A DNA stretch of 6,418 nt, from contig JAEZAR010000113.1 of NCBI GenBank assembly GCA_023430425.1, forward strand, positions 1 through 6,418. Direction: 5' to 3'. Made by a program: the position numbers and the translations under genes. Each line of letters opens with the position of its first letter. Position 1 is the first letter of the stretch. The stretch is from Actinomycetes bacterium (GTDB lineage: Bacteria; Actinomycetota; Actinomycetes; Actinomycetales; Cellulomonadaceae). The notes below the pieces were generated by a model. It was not told where the DNA came from. It did no database searches and was given only the letters and a program-made list of their open reading frames with translations. Positions 1-5,718 of the stretch are shown here, one piece after another.

Positions 1-733
1 GCCGGGCACCGCGCAGCCGCTCGTGCCGGACGAGCGTCGGGACCAGCATCGCGCCGGTCGCGACCGCGAGCGCCGCCGGACCGGCGGCGACCCGCGCGCG
101 CTCGCCGAACACACGCACCTCGACCCCGCCGGCGGACAGGTCGCGGTCGGCGAGCAGCGGGATGAGGACGTTCCCACGCTGGACGACCCGGACGAGCTGG
201 CGGAAGACGTCGGTGCCCCTGTCGAGCGGGATCACGGTCAGGTTCAGCGCCGCGCGCATCCGCACGAAGGCGTCGAACACCTCGGGGGGGTCCAGCCGCT
301 CCGCCACGGTCGTCGCCGGGGCGAGGTGCACGGTCGCCCACGCCCCCGCCAGGTCCCAGTTCCCCTGGTGGCCCAGGGCCAGGACCACCGGCCGGCCCTG
401 GCCGCACTCCGCCATCGGCGCCTCGGTCCCGAGGGCGCGCACGCGCGCGTCGATCTGCTCGGGCGTGAGCCGCGGGAGGACGAACGCCTCGGCGAAGTAC
501 CGCAGGTAGGAGGCCATCCCCGCCCGGCTCAGCCGGCGGACCTGCCACGGCGTGGCGTCGGGCCGCACGCGGCGCAGGTTCGCCTCGAGCTGGCGGACCC
601 CGCCGGTCCGCGCCAGCCAGACGGCGTCGGCGGCCACGCGCATGATCGCGCGCGAGAGCGGCTCCGGGGCCCGGGAGAAGAAGCGGAACGCCAGGAGGGC
701 CGGGCTCGGTCGCCGGGCCGGGCGCGTGCTCAC
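1..733 (-). CDS. patA: Phosphatidylinositol mannoside acyltransferase, C-terminus cut by the window edge
   Basis: This is an LpxL-like membrane-associated acyltransferase. The actinobacterial member PatA moves a fatty acyl chain from acyl-CoA onto the mannose of phosphatidylinositol mannosides at the cytoplasmic face of the membrane. I translated 244 residues from a GTG at 733. The catalytic HX4D motif is seen as GHQGNWD (His122, Asp127). The family's substrate-site blocks follow: AERLDPPEVFDAF (about 145–156), PLLADRDLSAGGVEV (about 192–206) and ERARVAAGPAALA (about 211–223). M. tuberculosis PatA is a little over 300 residues, so roughly 60–75 C-terminal residues lie past the left edge. The GTG start overlaps the pgsA stop as GTGA, and no strong ribosome site precedes it, which suggests translational coupling. 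PimA would be the expected next gene by comparison with mycobacteria. The family is near certain; PIM as substrate is inferred from the pgsA neighbour. Confidence 0.9.
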   Translation of the reverse strand, partial: MSTRPARRPSPALLAFRFFSRAPEPLSRAIMRVAADAVWLARTGGVRQLEANLRRVRPDATPWQVRRLSRAGMASYLRYFAEAFVLPRLTPEQIDARVRALGTEAPMAECGQGRPVVLALGHQGNWDLAGAWATVHLAPATTVAERLDPPEVFDAFVRMRAALNLTVIPLDRGTDVFRQLVRVVQRGNVLIPLLADRDLSAGGVEVRVFGERARVAAGPAALAVATGAMLVPTLVRHERLRGAR

Positions 734-1356
734 GACGCGCTCACGGACGGGCCCGCCTGCCGCACCTGGCGGTGGACCACGACCATCCGCTGGACGACCG
801 TGACCGCGCTGGCCACGGCGAGCACGCCCAGGACCACCGTGAGGACCCGCGGGTGGACCCCGAGGCCGACGAGCCCGGCGGCGGTGAGCGCGACGGTGAG
901 CCGGTCGCCCCGCTCGGCGATGCCGACGTCGGCGCGCATGCCGAGGCCCTCCGCACGGGCCCGGGCGTAGGGCACCACCGAGCCGAGGACGAGGCACGCG
1001 AGGCCGAGGCCTGCGCCGAGGGGGTCCTCGCCCCGCCCGGCCAGGTAGACGACGAGGCCGGCGAAGATGGCGCCGTCGGCGACCCGGTCGAGGGTGGAGT
1101 CGAGGAAGGCCCCCCACGGGCCGACGCGGCCGGACAGGCGGGCCATCAGCCCGTCGACCGCATCACTCATCGCGAAGAACCAGCACACCATGGTCCCGGC
1201 GAACAGGTAGCCCTGGGGGAACAGGACGAGGGCCGCGACGACGACGCCCAGGGTGCCGGCCATGGTGACCGCGTCCGGTGAGACCCCCCAGCGCAGGAGC
1301 GTGCGCGCCAGAGGGGTGAAGAGCCTGCCGACGCCGGCCCGCAGCCTGCTGATCAT
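730..1356 (-). CDS. pgsA: Phosphatidylinositol phosphate synthase (CDP-alcohol phosphatidyltransferase)
   Basis: The protein (208 residues) is an integral membrane enzyme of the CDP-alcohol phosphatidyltransferase family. In actinobacteria, members with this sequence style condense CDP-diacylglycerol with inositol 1-phosphate to give phosphatidylinositol phosphate, the precursor of phosphatidylinositol and its mannosides. The complete family signature D-x2-D-G-x2-A-R-x8-G-x3-D-x3-D is present, with Asp65, Asp68, Gly69, Ala72, Arg73, Gly82, Asp86 and Asp90; the aspartates hold the metal ions and Asp90 is the expected catalytic base. A second block typical of the inositol-phosphate enzymes, PYARARAEGLGMRADVG (about 129–145), supports PIP synthase over phosphatidylglycerophosphate synthase. 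Hydrophobic stretches near 29–62, 93–107, 115–129 and 154–190 fit a six-helix membrane core. The ATG overlaps the stop of the HIT gene as ATGA, and GGGGGTGA (1363–1370) gives it a ribosome site 6 bases upstream. The inositol-phosphate specificity is family knowledge, reinforced by the PIM acyltransferase next door. Confidence 0.93.
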   Translation of the reverse strand: MISRLRAGVGRLFTPLARTLLRWGVSPDAVTMAGTLGVVVAALVLFPQGYLFAGTMVCWFFAMSDAVDGLMARLSGRVGPWGAFLDSTLDRVADGAIFAGLVVYLAGRGEDPLGAGLGLACLVLGSVVPYARARAEGLGMRADVGIAERGDRLTVALTAAGLVGLGVHPRVLTVVLGVLAVASAVTVVQRMVVVHRQVRQAGPSVSAS

Positions 1357-1937
1357 CCGGCGTCACCCCCGGGCGCGGCCGGCCAGGCGGCGGCGAGCCG
1401 CTCGCGCGTGTCCGCGAGGAGCTCCGGGAGCGTCTTGGTGCGGCCGACGACGGGCAGGAAGTTGGCGTCGCCGGACCACCGCGGCACGACGTGCTGGTGC
1501 AGGTGCGCGGCGATCCCGGCGCCCGCGGCGCTCCCCTGGTTCACGCCGAGGTTGAAGCCCTGGGCGCGGTAGACGCGGCGCAGCACGCGCATCGCCTCCT
1601 GCGTCGTGCCCGCGAGCTCCGTGGTCTCCTCGTCCGTGAGGTCCGTGTAGTCGGCCACGTGCCGGTAGGGCAGCACCATGAGGTGGCCCGAGTTGTACGG
1701 GTAGAGGTTCAGGAGCGCGAACACGCGCGTCCCGCGCCGGACGACGAGGTGGGCCGCGTCGTCGTCGGCGGCCGCAGCCCGGCAGAACGGGCAGGCGTCG
1801 GGGCCGTCGCCGGCGGGCTTGTTCTCCCCGCCCAGGTAGACCGCGCGGTGCGGGGTCCACAGGCGCTCGAGGCCGTCCGGGTCGCCCGCGAGCGCACCGG
1901 GAGGTTCGAGGACGGGCCCCTCGTCGGGCACGGTCAC
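1353..1937 (-). CDS. HIT-family protein, probable Ap4A phosphorylase
   Basis: The protein (194 residues) is a histidine-triad nucleotide-binding enzyme. The triad is seen as HLHQHVV, with His145, His147 and His149; the last is the expected nucleotide-linked catalytic histidine. The family block [15 protein letters not shown] lies at about 79–93. A CPFC pair (Cys49, Cys52) could bind zinc together with a downstream histidine. Length and position just after thrS match Rv2613c of M. tuberculosis (195 residues), a characterised diadenosine tetraphosphate phosphorylase that splits Ap4A with phosphate into ATP and ADP. That activity is inferred here from family and gene order. The chosen start is GTG at 1937, which overlaps the thrS stop as GTGA; a second GTG two codons later (1931) is a possible alternative. 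Reading open further upstream in this frame is only a shadow of thrS. Its own ribosome site is weak, so it probably depends on translation of thrS. A generic HIT hydrolase is the main alternative. Confidence 0.9.
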   Translation of the reverse strand: MTVPDEGPVLEPPGALAGDPDGLERLWTPHRAVYLGGENKPAGDGPDACPFCRAAAADDDAAHLVVRRGTRVFALLNLYPYNSGHLMVLPYRHVADYTDLTDEETTELAGTTQEAMRVLRRVYRAQGFNLGVNQGSAAGAGIAAHLHQHVVPRWSGDANFLPVVGRTKTLPELLADTRERLAAAWPAAPGGDAG

Positions 1938-3946
1938 ACCTGCGCCCGCGAGCGGACGGCCTCGACCACCCGCGCCACCGCCTCGTCGACCGGGACGCCG
2001 TTGTCCTGACGCCCGTCGCGGTAGCGGAACGAGACGGCCCCGGCCGCGGCGTCCTCGCCGCCGGCGATGAGCACGAACGGCACCTTCTGGGTCGCCGCGT
2101 TGCGGATCTTCTTGCCGAAGCGGTCGTCCGACAGGTCGAGCTCCGCACGGACGCCCTGCGCCCGCAGCCGCGCGACGACGTCGGCGAGGTGGTCGTTGAA
2201 CGGCTCCGCGACGGGCACGGCGAGGACCTGGACGGGCGCCAGCCACGCGGGGAAGGCACCGGCGTAGTGCTCCACGAGGATCGCGAAGAACCGCTCGATG
2301 GAACCGAACAGCGCGCGGTGGATCATCACCGGCCGCTGCCGCGTGCCGTCCGCAGCCGTGTACTCGAGCTCGAACCGCTCCGGGAGGAAGAAGTCGAGCT
2401 GGATGGTCGACAGCTGCCAGGTGCGGCCGATCGCGTCCTTCGCCTGGACGGAGATCTTCGGGCCGTAGAACGCCGCGCCGCCCGGGTCGTCCACCAGGTC
2501 CAGCCCCGACCCCGTGGCGACCTCGCGCAGCACCTGCGTGGCCTCGTCCCACGTCGCGTCGTCCCCGATGGACTTGTCGGGGTTCTTCGTCGAGAGCTCG
2601 AGGTAGAAGTCCGCCAGCCCGTAGTCCGCCAGCAGGTCCAGCACGAACTGCAGGAGCGTGGCCAGCTCCGCGCGCATCTGCTCCCGCGTGCAGTAGATGT
2701 GCGCGTCGTCCTGCGTGAAGCCGCGCGCCCTCGTCATGCCGTGGACGACGCCGGACTTCTCGTAGCGGTAGACGGTGCCGAACTCGAAGAGCCGCAGCGG
2801 GAGCTCCCGGTACGAGCGCCCGCGCGACGCGAACACGAGGTTGTGCATCGGGCAGTTCATCGGCTTGAGGTAGTAGTCCTGCCCCTGCCGGCGCACGACG
2901 CCGTCCGGGTCGCGCTCCTCGTCCAGCTGCATGGGCGGGTACATGCCGTCCGCGTACCAGTCGAGGTGGCCCGAGATCTCGAACAACCTTGCCTTGGTGA
3001 TGTGCGGGCTGTTGACGAAGGAGTAGCCCGCCTCGACGTGGCGGCGCCGCGAGTAGTCCTCCATCTCCATCCGGACGATCCCGCCCCGAGGGTGGAAGAC
3101 GGCCAGGCCGGACCCGATCTCGTCGGGGAAGGAGAACAGGTCCAGCTCGTTGCCCAGGCGCCGGTGGTCGCGGCGCTCGGCCTCGGCCAGCCGGTCGAGG
3201 TGGGCCGTGAGCTCGTCCTTCGTCGGCCAGGCGGTGCCGTAGACGCGCTGGAGCTGGGGGTTCTTCTCCGACCCGCGCCAGTAGGCCGCCGCCGAGCGCA
3301 TGAGCCGGAAGCCGTTCCCGATGAGCCGGGTGCTCGGCAGGTGCGGGCCACGGCAAAGGTCCTGCCAGACGACCTGCTCGGACTCGCGGCCGGCACCGCG
3401 GACGTTCTGGTAGACGCTCAGCCCACCGAGGCCGACCTCGACGCCTGCGCCGTCGTCGTCCGCCCCGGGCGTCCCCTTGAGGCCGATGAGCTCGAGCTTG
3501 TAGGGCTCGTCCGCCAGGACCGTGCGCGCCTCGTCCTCCGACAGGTCCCACCGCCGGAAGGTCTGGCCCTCCTTGACGATGCGGGCCATCACCTTCTCCA
3601 GGGCGCGCAGGTCCTCGGGGGTGAAGGGGGTCTCGACGTCGAAGTCGTAGTAGAAGCCGTCGGTGATCGGCGGGCCGATCCCCAGGCGCGCGGCGGGGTG
3701 GAGCTCCTGGACCGCCTGCGCCAGCACGTGCGCGGTCGAGTGGCGCAGCACGGCGAGCCCGTCCGGGGAGCCGATGGTCACCGCCTCGACCACGGCCCCG
3801 TCGGGCAGGGGCGCCGCGAGGTCGCGGAGCTCGCCGTCGACCCGCACCACCACGACGTCGCGCCGGTCGCCGAAGAGGTCGGCGCCGGTGGTCCCCGCGG
3901 CCGCCGACCGTGGGTCGCCGTCGACGGTCAGGCTGATCTGGGGCAC
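1934..3946 (-). CDS. thrS: Threonine--tRNA ligase (class II)
   Basis: This cytoplasmic enzyme charges tRNA-Thr with threonine using ATP and removes serine mis-attached to it. The protein has 670 residues, normal to slightly long for the family. Domains in order: a TGS domain (about 1–60); an editing domain (about 65–230) with HSTAH (His69, His73) and CRGPH (Cys198, His202); a class II catalytic core (about 265–565); and an anticodon-binding domain (about 570–665). The catalytic zinc ligands expected from E. coli ThrRS are present as Cys365 (MNCPMH), His416 (TQDDAHIYC) and His543 ([13 protein letters not shown]). Motif 2 is around [10 protein letters not shown] (388–396) and motif 3 around GSIERF (548–553). 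I chose GTG at 3946 because GGAGAGG (3952–3958) sits 5 bases upstream and the TGS domain starts at once. The open frame continues upstream through the tRNA gene, which rules out a longer protein. An acidic, glycine-rich insertion at about 159–178 lies in the editing domain. thrS leads a four-gene overlapping operon. Confidence 0.97.
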   Translation of the reverse strand: MPQISLTVDGDPRSAAAGTTGADLFGDRRDVVVVRVDGELRDLAAPLPDGAVVEAVTIGSPDGLAVLRHSTAHVLAQAVQELHPAARLGIGPPITDGFYYDFDVETPFTPEDLRALEKVMARIVKEGQTFRRWDLSEDEARTVLADEPYKLELIGLKGTPGADDDGAGVEVGLGGLSVYQNVRGAGRESEQVVWQDLCRGPHLPSTRLIGNGFRLMRSAAAYWRGSEKNPQLQRVYGTAWPTKDELTAHLDRLAEAERRDHRRLGNELDLFSFPDEIGSGLAVFHPRGGIVRMEMEDYSRRRHVEAGYSFVNSPHITKARLFEISGHLDWYADGMYPPMQLDEERDPDGVVRRQGQDYYLKPMNCPMHNLVFASRGRSYRELPLRLFEFGTVYRYEKSGVVHGMTRARGFTQDDAHIYCTREQMRAELATLLQFVLDLLADYGLADFYLELSTKNPDKSIGDDATWDEATQVLREVATGSGLDLVDDPGGAAFYGPKISVQAKDAIGRTWQLSTIQLDFFLPERFELEYTAADGTRQRPVMIHRALFGSIERFFAILVEHYAGAFPAWLAPVQVLAVPVAEPFNDHLADVVARLRAQGVRAELDLSDDRFGKKIRNAATQKVPFVLIAGGEDAAAGAVSFRYRDGRQDNGVPVDEAVARVVEAVRSRAQV

Positions 3947-3951
3947 GGGAA

Positions 3952-3958
3952 CCTCTCC
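3952..3958 (-). promoter_or_regulatory. Ribosome binding site of thrS
   Basis: GGAGAGG on the minus strand lies 5 bases before the GTG at 3946. It decides the start among several upstream in-frame options and nearly matches the site used by the plus-strand SsgA-like gene. Confidence 0.75.
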
Positions 3959-3978
3959 GGGTCGGTGGGTCGGCGCCT

Positions 3979-3990
3979 CGATGCTAGCGA
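3979..3990 (-). promoter_or_regulatory. Probable thrS promoter, -10 region
   Basis: The minus strand reads TCGCTAGCATCG. It contains TAGCAT (3981–3986), which fits the TANNNT form of actinobacterial -10 elements. The hexamer ends 35 bases before the thrS start, predicting a leader of about 28 bases. An identical 12-mer sits at almost the same distance from the tRNA-Val. No good TTGACA-like -35 is visible at 16–19 bases. The promoter role is therefore inferred from the -10 fit, the spacing and the duplication. Confidence 0.45.
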
Positions 3991-4064
3991 CCTCCGGCAG
4001 GCCGACGGCCGGACCACGATGTGGGACGGGTGATCCGAACGTCACGCTTTCGGGCGTTCCTGGG

Positions 4065-4085
4065 GCCAAAGTCCGCCCGTTTGGC
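4065..4085 (-). terminator. Weak hairpin between tRNA-Val and thrS, possible terminator or processing site
   Basis: GCCAAA (4065–4070) pairs with TTTGGC (4080–4085) around a 9-base loop, 23 bases after the tRNA end. The stem has only six pairs and no clear T-run follows. It could end tRNA transcription, help 3' processing, or be chance. A second weak stem, CCGAA with TTCGG, lies at 4035–4053. Confidence 0.25.
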
Positions 4086-4107
4086 GTATCACGGCGGCGG
4101 CAGGGGG

Positions 4108-4179
4108 TGGGCGATACTGGGTTCGAACCAGTGACCTCCTCGGTGTGAACGAGGCGCTCTACCACTGAGCCAATCGCCC
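4108..4179 (-). tRNA. tRNA-Val (anticodon CAC)
   Basis: A complete 72-nt cloverleaf can be folded by hand. The acceptor stem GGGCGAT pairs perfectly with ATCGCCC. The D arm is GCTC/GAGC. The anticodon stem CCTCG/CGAGG closes the loop TTCACAC, giving anticodon CAC, which reads the valine codon GTG. The T arm is ACTGG, TTCGAAC, CCAGT. The discriminator base is A at 4108. The CCA tail is not encoded (CCC follows), so it must be added by a nucleotidyltransferase, as is common in actinobacteria. Valine GTG is used often in the coding regions here, so this isoacceptor should be in demand. A separate promoter-like element lies 34 bases upstream. Confidence 0.97.
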
Positions 4180-4210
4180 GTGCGGCGAGCCGGGCTCGCT
4201 GCGACGTGGA

Positions 4211-4222
4211 CGATGCTAGCGA
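4211..4222 (-). promoter_or_regulatory. Probable tRNA-Val promoter, -10 region
   Basis: This is the second copy of TCGCTAGCATCG on the minus strand. The TAGCAT hexamer (4213–4218) ends 34 bases before the mature tRNA 5' end. That leaves room for a start site near 4206 and a short 5' leader removed by RNase P. The best -35 candidate, TTCGCC about 19 bases upstream, is poor. Confidence 0.45.
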
Positions 4223-4288
4223 ATCCACAGGGCGGTCGGCGAACCTGGCGGGGCACGGTCCGGGGCGGGATGATCAGGCAGGGCTTGT

Positions 4289-4296
4289 GGAGAGGG
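4289..4296 (+). promoter_or_regulatory. Ribosome binding site of the SsgA-like gene
   Basis: GGAGAGGG lies 7 bases before the ATG at 4304 and fixes that start. Confidence 0.75.
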
Positions 4297-4303
4297 TGGG
4301 GCG

Positions 4304-4732
4304 ATGGCGGGTTCCGTGCCTGACGTGCGCGAGGTCGTCGCGATGCACCTCGTGCTCTCCGACGCCAGCGTCCTGCCGATCCGGGCGGAGCTGACCTTCG
4401 AGTGCGCCGACCCGTACACCGTCCGCATCGACTTCACGGGGACGCACTCCAGCTGCACGTGGCTGATCGGCCGCGAGCTCCTCGCCCAGGGCGTGCTCGC
4501 CGACCCCAGCGCTCCGGCCGGCACCGGCGACGTGCGCATCTGGCGTGACGAGGACCCGGCGTTCCTGCTCATGGCGCTGAGCGGCGTGGAGGGCGACGCC
4601 CTGCTCGCCGGTCCGGCCGAGCCGTTCGCGCGCTTCATCTCCGCGACGACGGCGCTGGTGCCGTTCGGCTCCGAGAGCAGCCGGATGGAGGACGAGATCT
4701 CCCGGCTCATCGTCAGCCTGCTGGACGCCTGA
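4304..4732 (+). CDS. SsgA/SsgB-family sporulation and cell-division regulator
   Basis: This small protein (142 residues, against about 137 for Streptomyces SsgB) belongs to the SsgA-like family, which is confined to actinobacteria. In Streptomyces, SsgA and SsgB place FtsZ at division septa during sporulation. Family blocks run in order along the whole length: ADPYTVRIDF (35–44), W..GRELLAQGV (53–64), GTGDVRIW (73–80), ALSGVEGDALLAGPAEPFARF (about 91–111) and TALVPFGSE (116–124), with a helical C-terminal tail. No membrane segment or signal peptide is visible, so it should be cytoplasmic. It is the only plus-strand gene, divergent from tRNA-Val and convergent with pabC, so it is probably transcribed alone. 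No clear promoter was found in the 124 bases between it and the tRNA. The family call is firm. A role in ordinary division rather than sporulation is inference and depends on the host. HSSCTW at 48–53 differs from the GAEETVEW of SsgB. Confidence 0.9.
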   Translation: MAGSVPDVREVVAMHLVLSDASVLPIRAELTFECADPYTVRIDFTGTHSSCTWLIGRELLAQGVLADPSAPAGTGDVRIWRDEDPAFLLMALSGVEGDALLAGPAEPFARFISATTALVPFGSESSRMEDEISRLIVSLLDA

Positions 4733-4783
4733 CCGGTCGCTGACCGGGCGCTCACCGATCGCTGACGGTCCGTGACCGTCGCG
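4730..4783 (+). repeat. Five degenerate 11-base tandem repeats after the SsgA-like gene
   Basis: Starting on the stop codon, units read TGACCGGTCGC (4730), TGACCGGGCGC (4741), TCACCGATCGC (4752), TGACGGTCCG (4763, one base short) and TGACCGTCGC (4773, one base short). Four of the five begin with TGA, and between them they place stop codons in all three plus-strand frames. The period is close to one helical turn. The function is unknown. Confidence 0.55.
4764..4780 (+). terminator. Short hairpin within the repeat array
   Basis: GACGGTC (4764–4770) pairs fully with GACCGTC (4774–4780) around a 3-base CGT loop. It is formed by repeat units 4 and 5 and starts 32 bases after the stop. No T-run follows. 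It may assist termination for the SsgA-like gene or be a by-product of the repeats. Confidence 0.4.
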
Positions 4784-4813
4784 AAGCCCCGCGGCGGCGC
4801 CCGGTGCTCTGCC

Positions 4814-4843
4814 CAGGCCGCGCCCGACGACGTGCGCGGCCTG
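4814..4843. terminator. Probable bidirectional terminator between convergent genes
   Basis: CAGGCCGCGC (4814–4823) pairs perfectly over ten bases with GCGCGGCCTG (4834–4843) around a 10-base loop. It lies 8 bases past the pabC stop on the minus strand and 81 bases past the SsgA-like stop on the plus strand. A very stable GC stem without a T-run is common for actinobacterial terminators. Its place between two converging genes suggests it serves both. Confidence 0.65.
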
Positions 4844-4851
4844 TCACCCAC

Positions 4852-5718
4852 TCAGGGGTCGAGGTCGCGCGCCTCCCGCTCCGCGTAGAGCTCGCGCACC
4901 CGCGCCAGGAGCGGGCCGCTGCCCACCGGCACGCCGTCCAGGGCGACGACCGGGGCCACCGTGCGCACCGACCCGGTCAGGCCCAGCGCCGCCCGGCCCG
5001 CGGTGACCTCGTCGAGCACCGTGAAGGCCAGCTCCCCCGCCGCGGCCTCGCGGACCGGCAGGCCCGCGTCGGCCGCCCACTCCAGGACGAGGTCGCGGGT
5101 GATCCCGCCCAGGCACCCGCTGCTCAGCGGCGGCGTGAGCACCTCGCCACCGAGCTCGACGAAGACGTTCGTGGCGGTGCCCTCGCACAGCTGCCCCACC
5201 GTGTTGGCGAGGAGCGCCTCGTCCGCCCCGCGCGCCTGCGCCCACGCGAGGGCCACCGCGTTCTCGGCGTACGACGTGGTCTTGAGACCGGCCACGGGCG
5301 AGCGCTCGTTGCGCACCCAGGGCGCGCGGACGGCGCGGACGGTCTCCGCCGGGCTCGCGGGGCCGGCCATCACGAGCACCGTCTGAGGGCTCCCGAGCCG
5401 TCCGGAGCCGAGCGGACCGATGCCGGCGGTGACGGTGATCCTCACCCGGCCCAGTCCCGACCCCGCGCCGAGCACGGCCGCGACGCCCGCGCGGATCAGG
5501 TCCTCGTCGGGCGCGGCCAGGCCGATCCCCTCGGCGGACCGACGCAGGCGCCGCAGGTGCCGGGTGAGGGCGTAGGCGTGCCCGCGCACGACGCCGCACG
5601 TCTCGAAGACGCCGTCGCCCACGGTGAGACCGTGGTCGAGCGGGCTCAGCAGCGGCGCCGCGGGGTCGCGCAGCCGCCCGTCCGCCCACACCACCACGCC
5701 GTCGGTGCCACCGCTCAT
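4852..5718 (-). CDS. pabC: Aminodeoxychorismate lyase (class IV PLP aminotransferase fold)
   Basis: The protein (288 residues, the usual length) is a pyridoxal-phosphate enzyme of fold type IV. As PabC it splits 4-amino-4-deoxychorismate into p-aminobenzoate and pyruvate, giving the aromatic part of folate. The family landmarks are DHGLTVGDGVFET (28–40), the PLP-binding lysine in GLKTTSY (Lys146), the cofactor-contacting glutamate in CEGTATNVF (Glu179) and the phosphate-binding loop GCLGGITR (201–208). The ATG overlaps the pabB stop as ATGA and has a strong ribosome site, AGGAGGAGAG (5725–5734). An open frame further upstream is only a shadow of pabB. D-amino-acid and branched-chain transaminases share this fold and cannot be told apart by these motifs alone; the overlap with pabB decides the call. 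It converges on the SsgA-like gene. Confidence 0.9.
   Translation of the reverse strand: MSGGTDGVVVWADGRLRDPAAPLLSPLDHGLTVGDGVFETCGVVRGHAYALTRHLRRLRRSAEGIGLAAPDEDLIRAGVAAVLGAGSGLGRVRITVTAGIGPLGSGRLGSPQTVLVMAGPASPAETVRAVRAPWVRNERSPVAGLKTTSYAENAVALAWAQARGADEALLANTVGQLCEGTATNVFVELGGEVLTPPLSSGCLGGITRDLVLEWAADAGLPVREAAAGELAFTVLDEVTAGRAALGLTGSVRTVAPVVALDGVPVGSGPLLARVRELYAEREARDLDP

Noticed and set aside
23..970. Plus-strand open frame of 315 codons at the left end
   Set aside because: It lies opposite patA and pgsA, both with clear catalytic motifs, and its translation is Arg/Pro/Gly-rich with no fold signature.
1938..3551. Upstream extension of the HIT reading frame to an ATG at 3551
   Set aside because: The extension overlaps thrS in another frame and reads as biased shadow sequence. 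Recognisable HIT-family sequence begins only after the GTG at 1937.
2189..4033. Long plus-strand open frame of 614 codons opposite thrS
   Set aside because: It is antisense to an unmistakable thrS, has a low-complexity Arg/Val/Glu composition and no recognisable domain. Long antisense frames are expected in GC-rich DNA with strong third-position bias.
3947..4107. T-box or other riboswitch in front of thrS
   Set aside because: No T-box core sequence or specifier hairpin was found, and the likely promoter leaves only about 28 bases of leader.
3663..4148. Plus-strand frame ending in [12 protein letters not shown]
   Set aside because: That C-terminus is a known artefact of translating the T and anticodon arms of a tRNA gene on the opposite strand; the rest is antisense to thrS.
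3979..4222. The two 12-mers as attachment-site repeats of an element inserted at the tRNA
   Set aside because: The repeats do not include the tRNA 3' end, the enclosed 220 bases hold only the tRNA and its flank, and no integrase is near. Paired promoters explain the spacing better.
3947..4228. N-terminal extension of thrS to an ATG at 4228
   Set aside because: The extra codons read through the tRNA-Val gene and both promoter-like elements. The GTG at 3946 has a ribosome site and starts the TGS domain.
4216..4851. Minus-strand open frame of 211 codons opposite the SsgA-like gene
   Set aside because: The plus-strand gene matches the SsgA family along its whole length and has a good ribosome site; the opposite frame has no recognisable motif and crosses the terminator hairpins.
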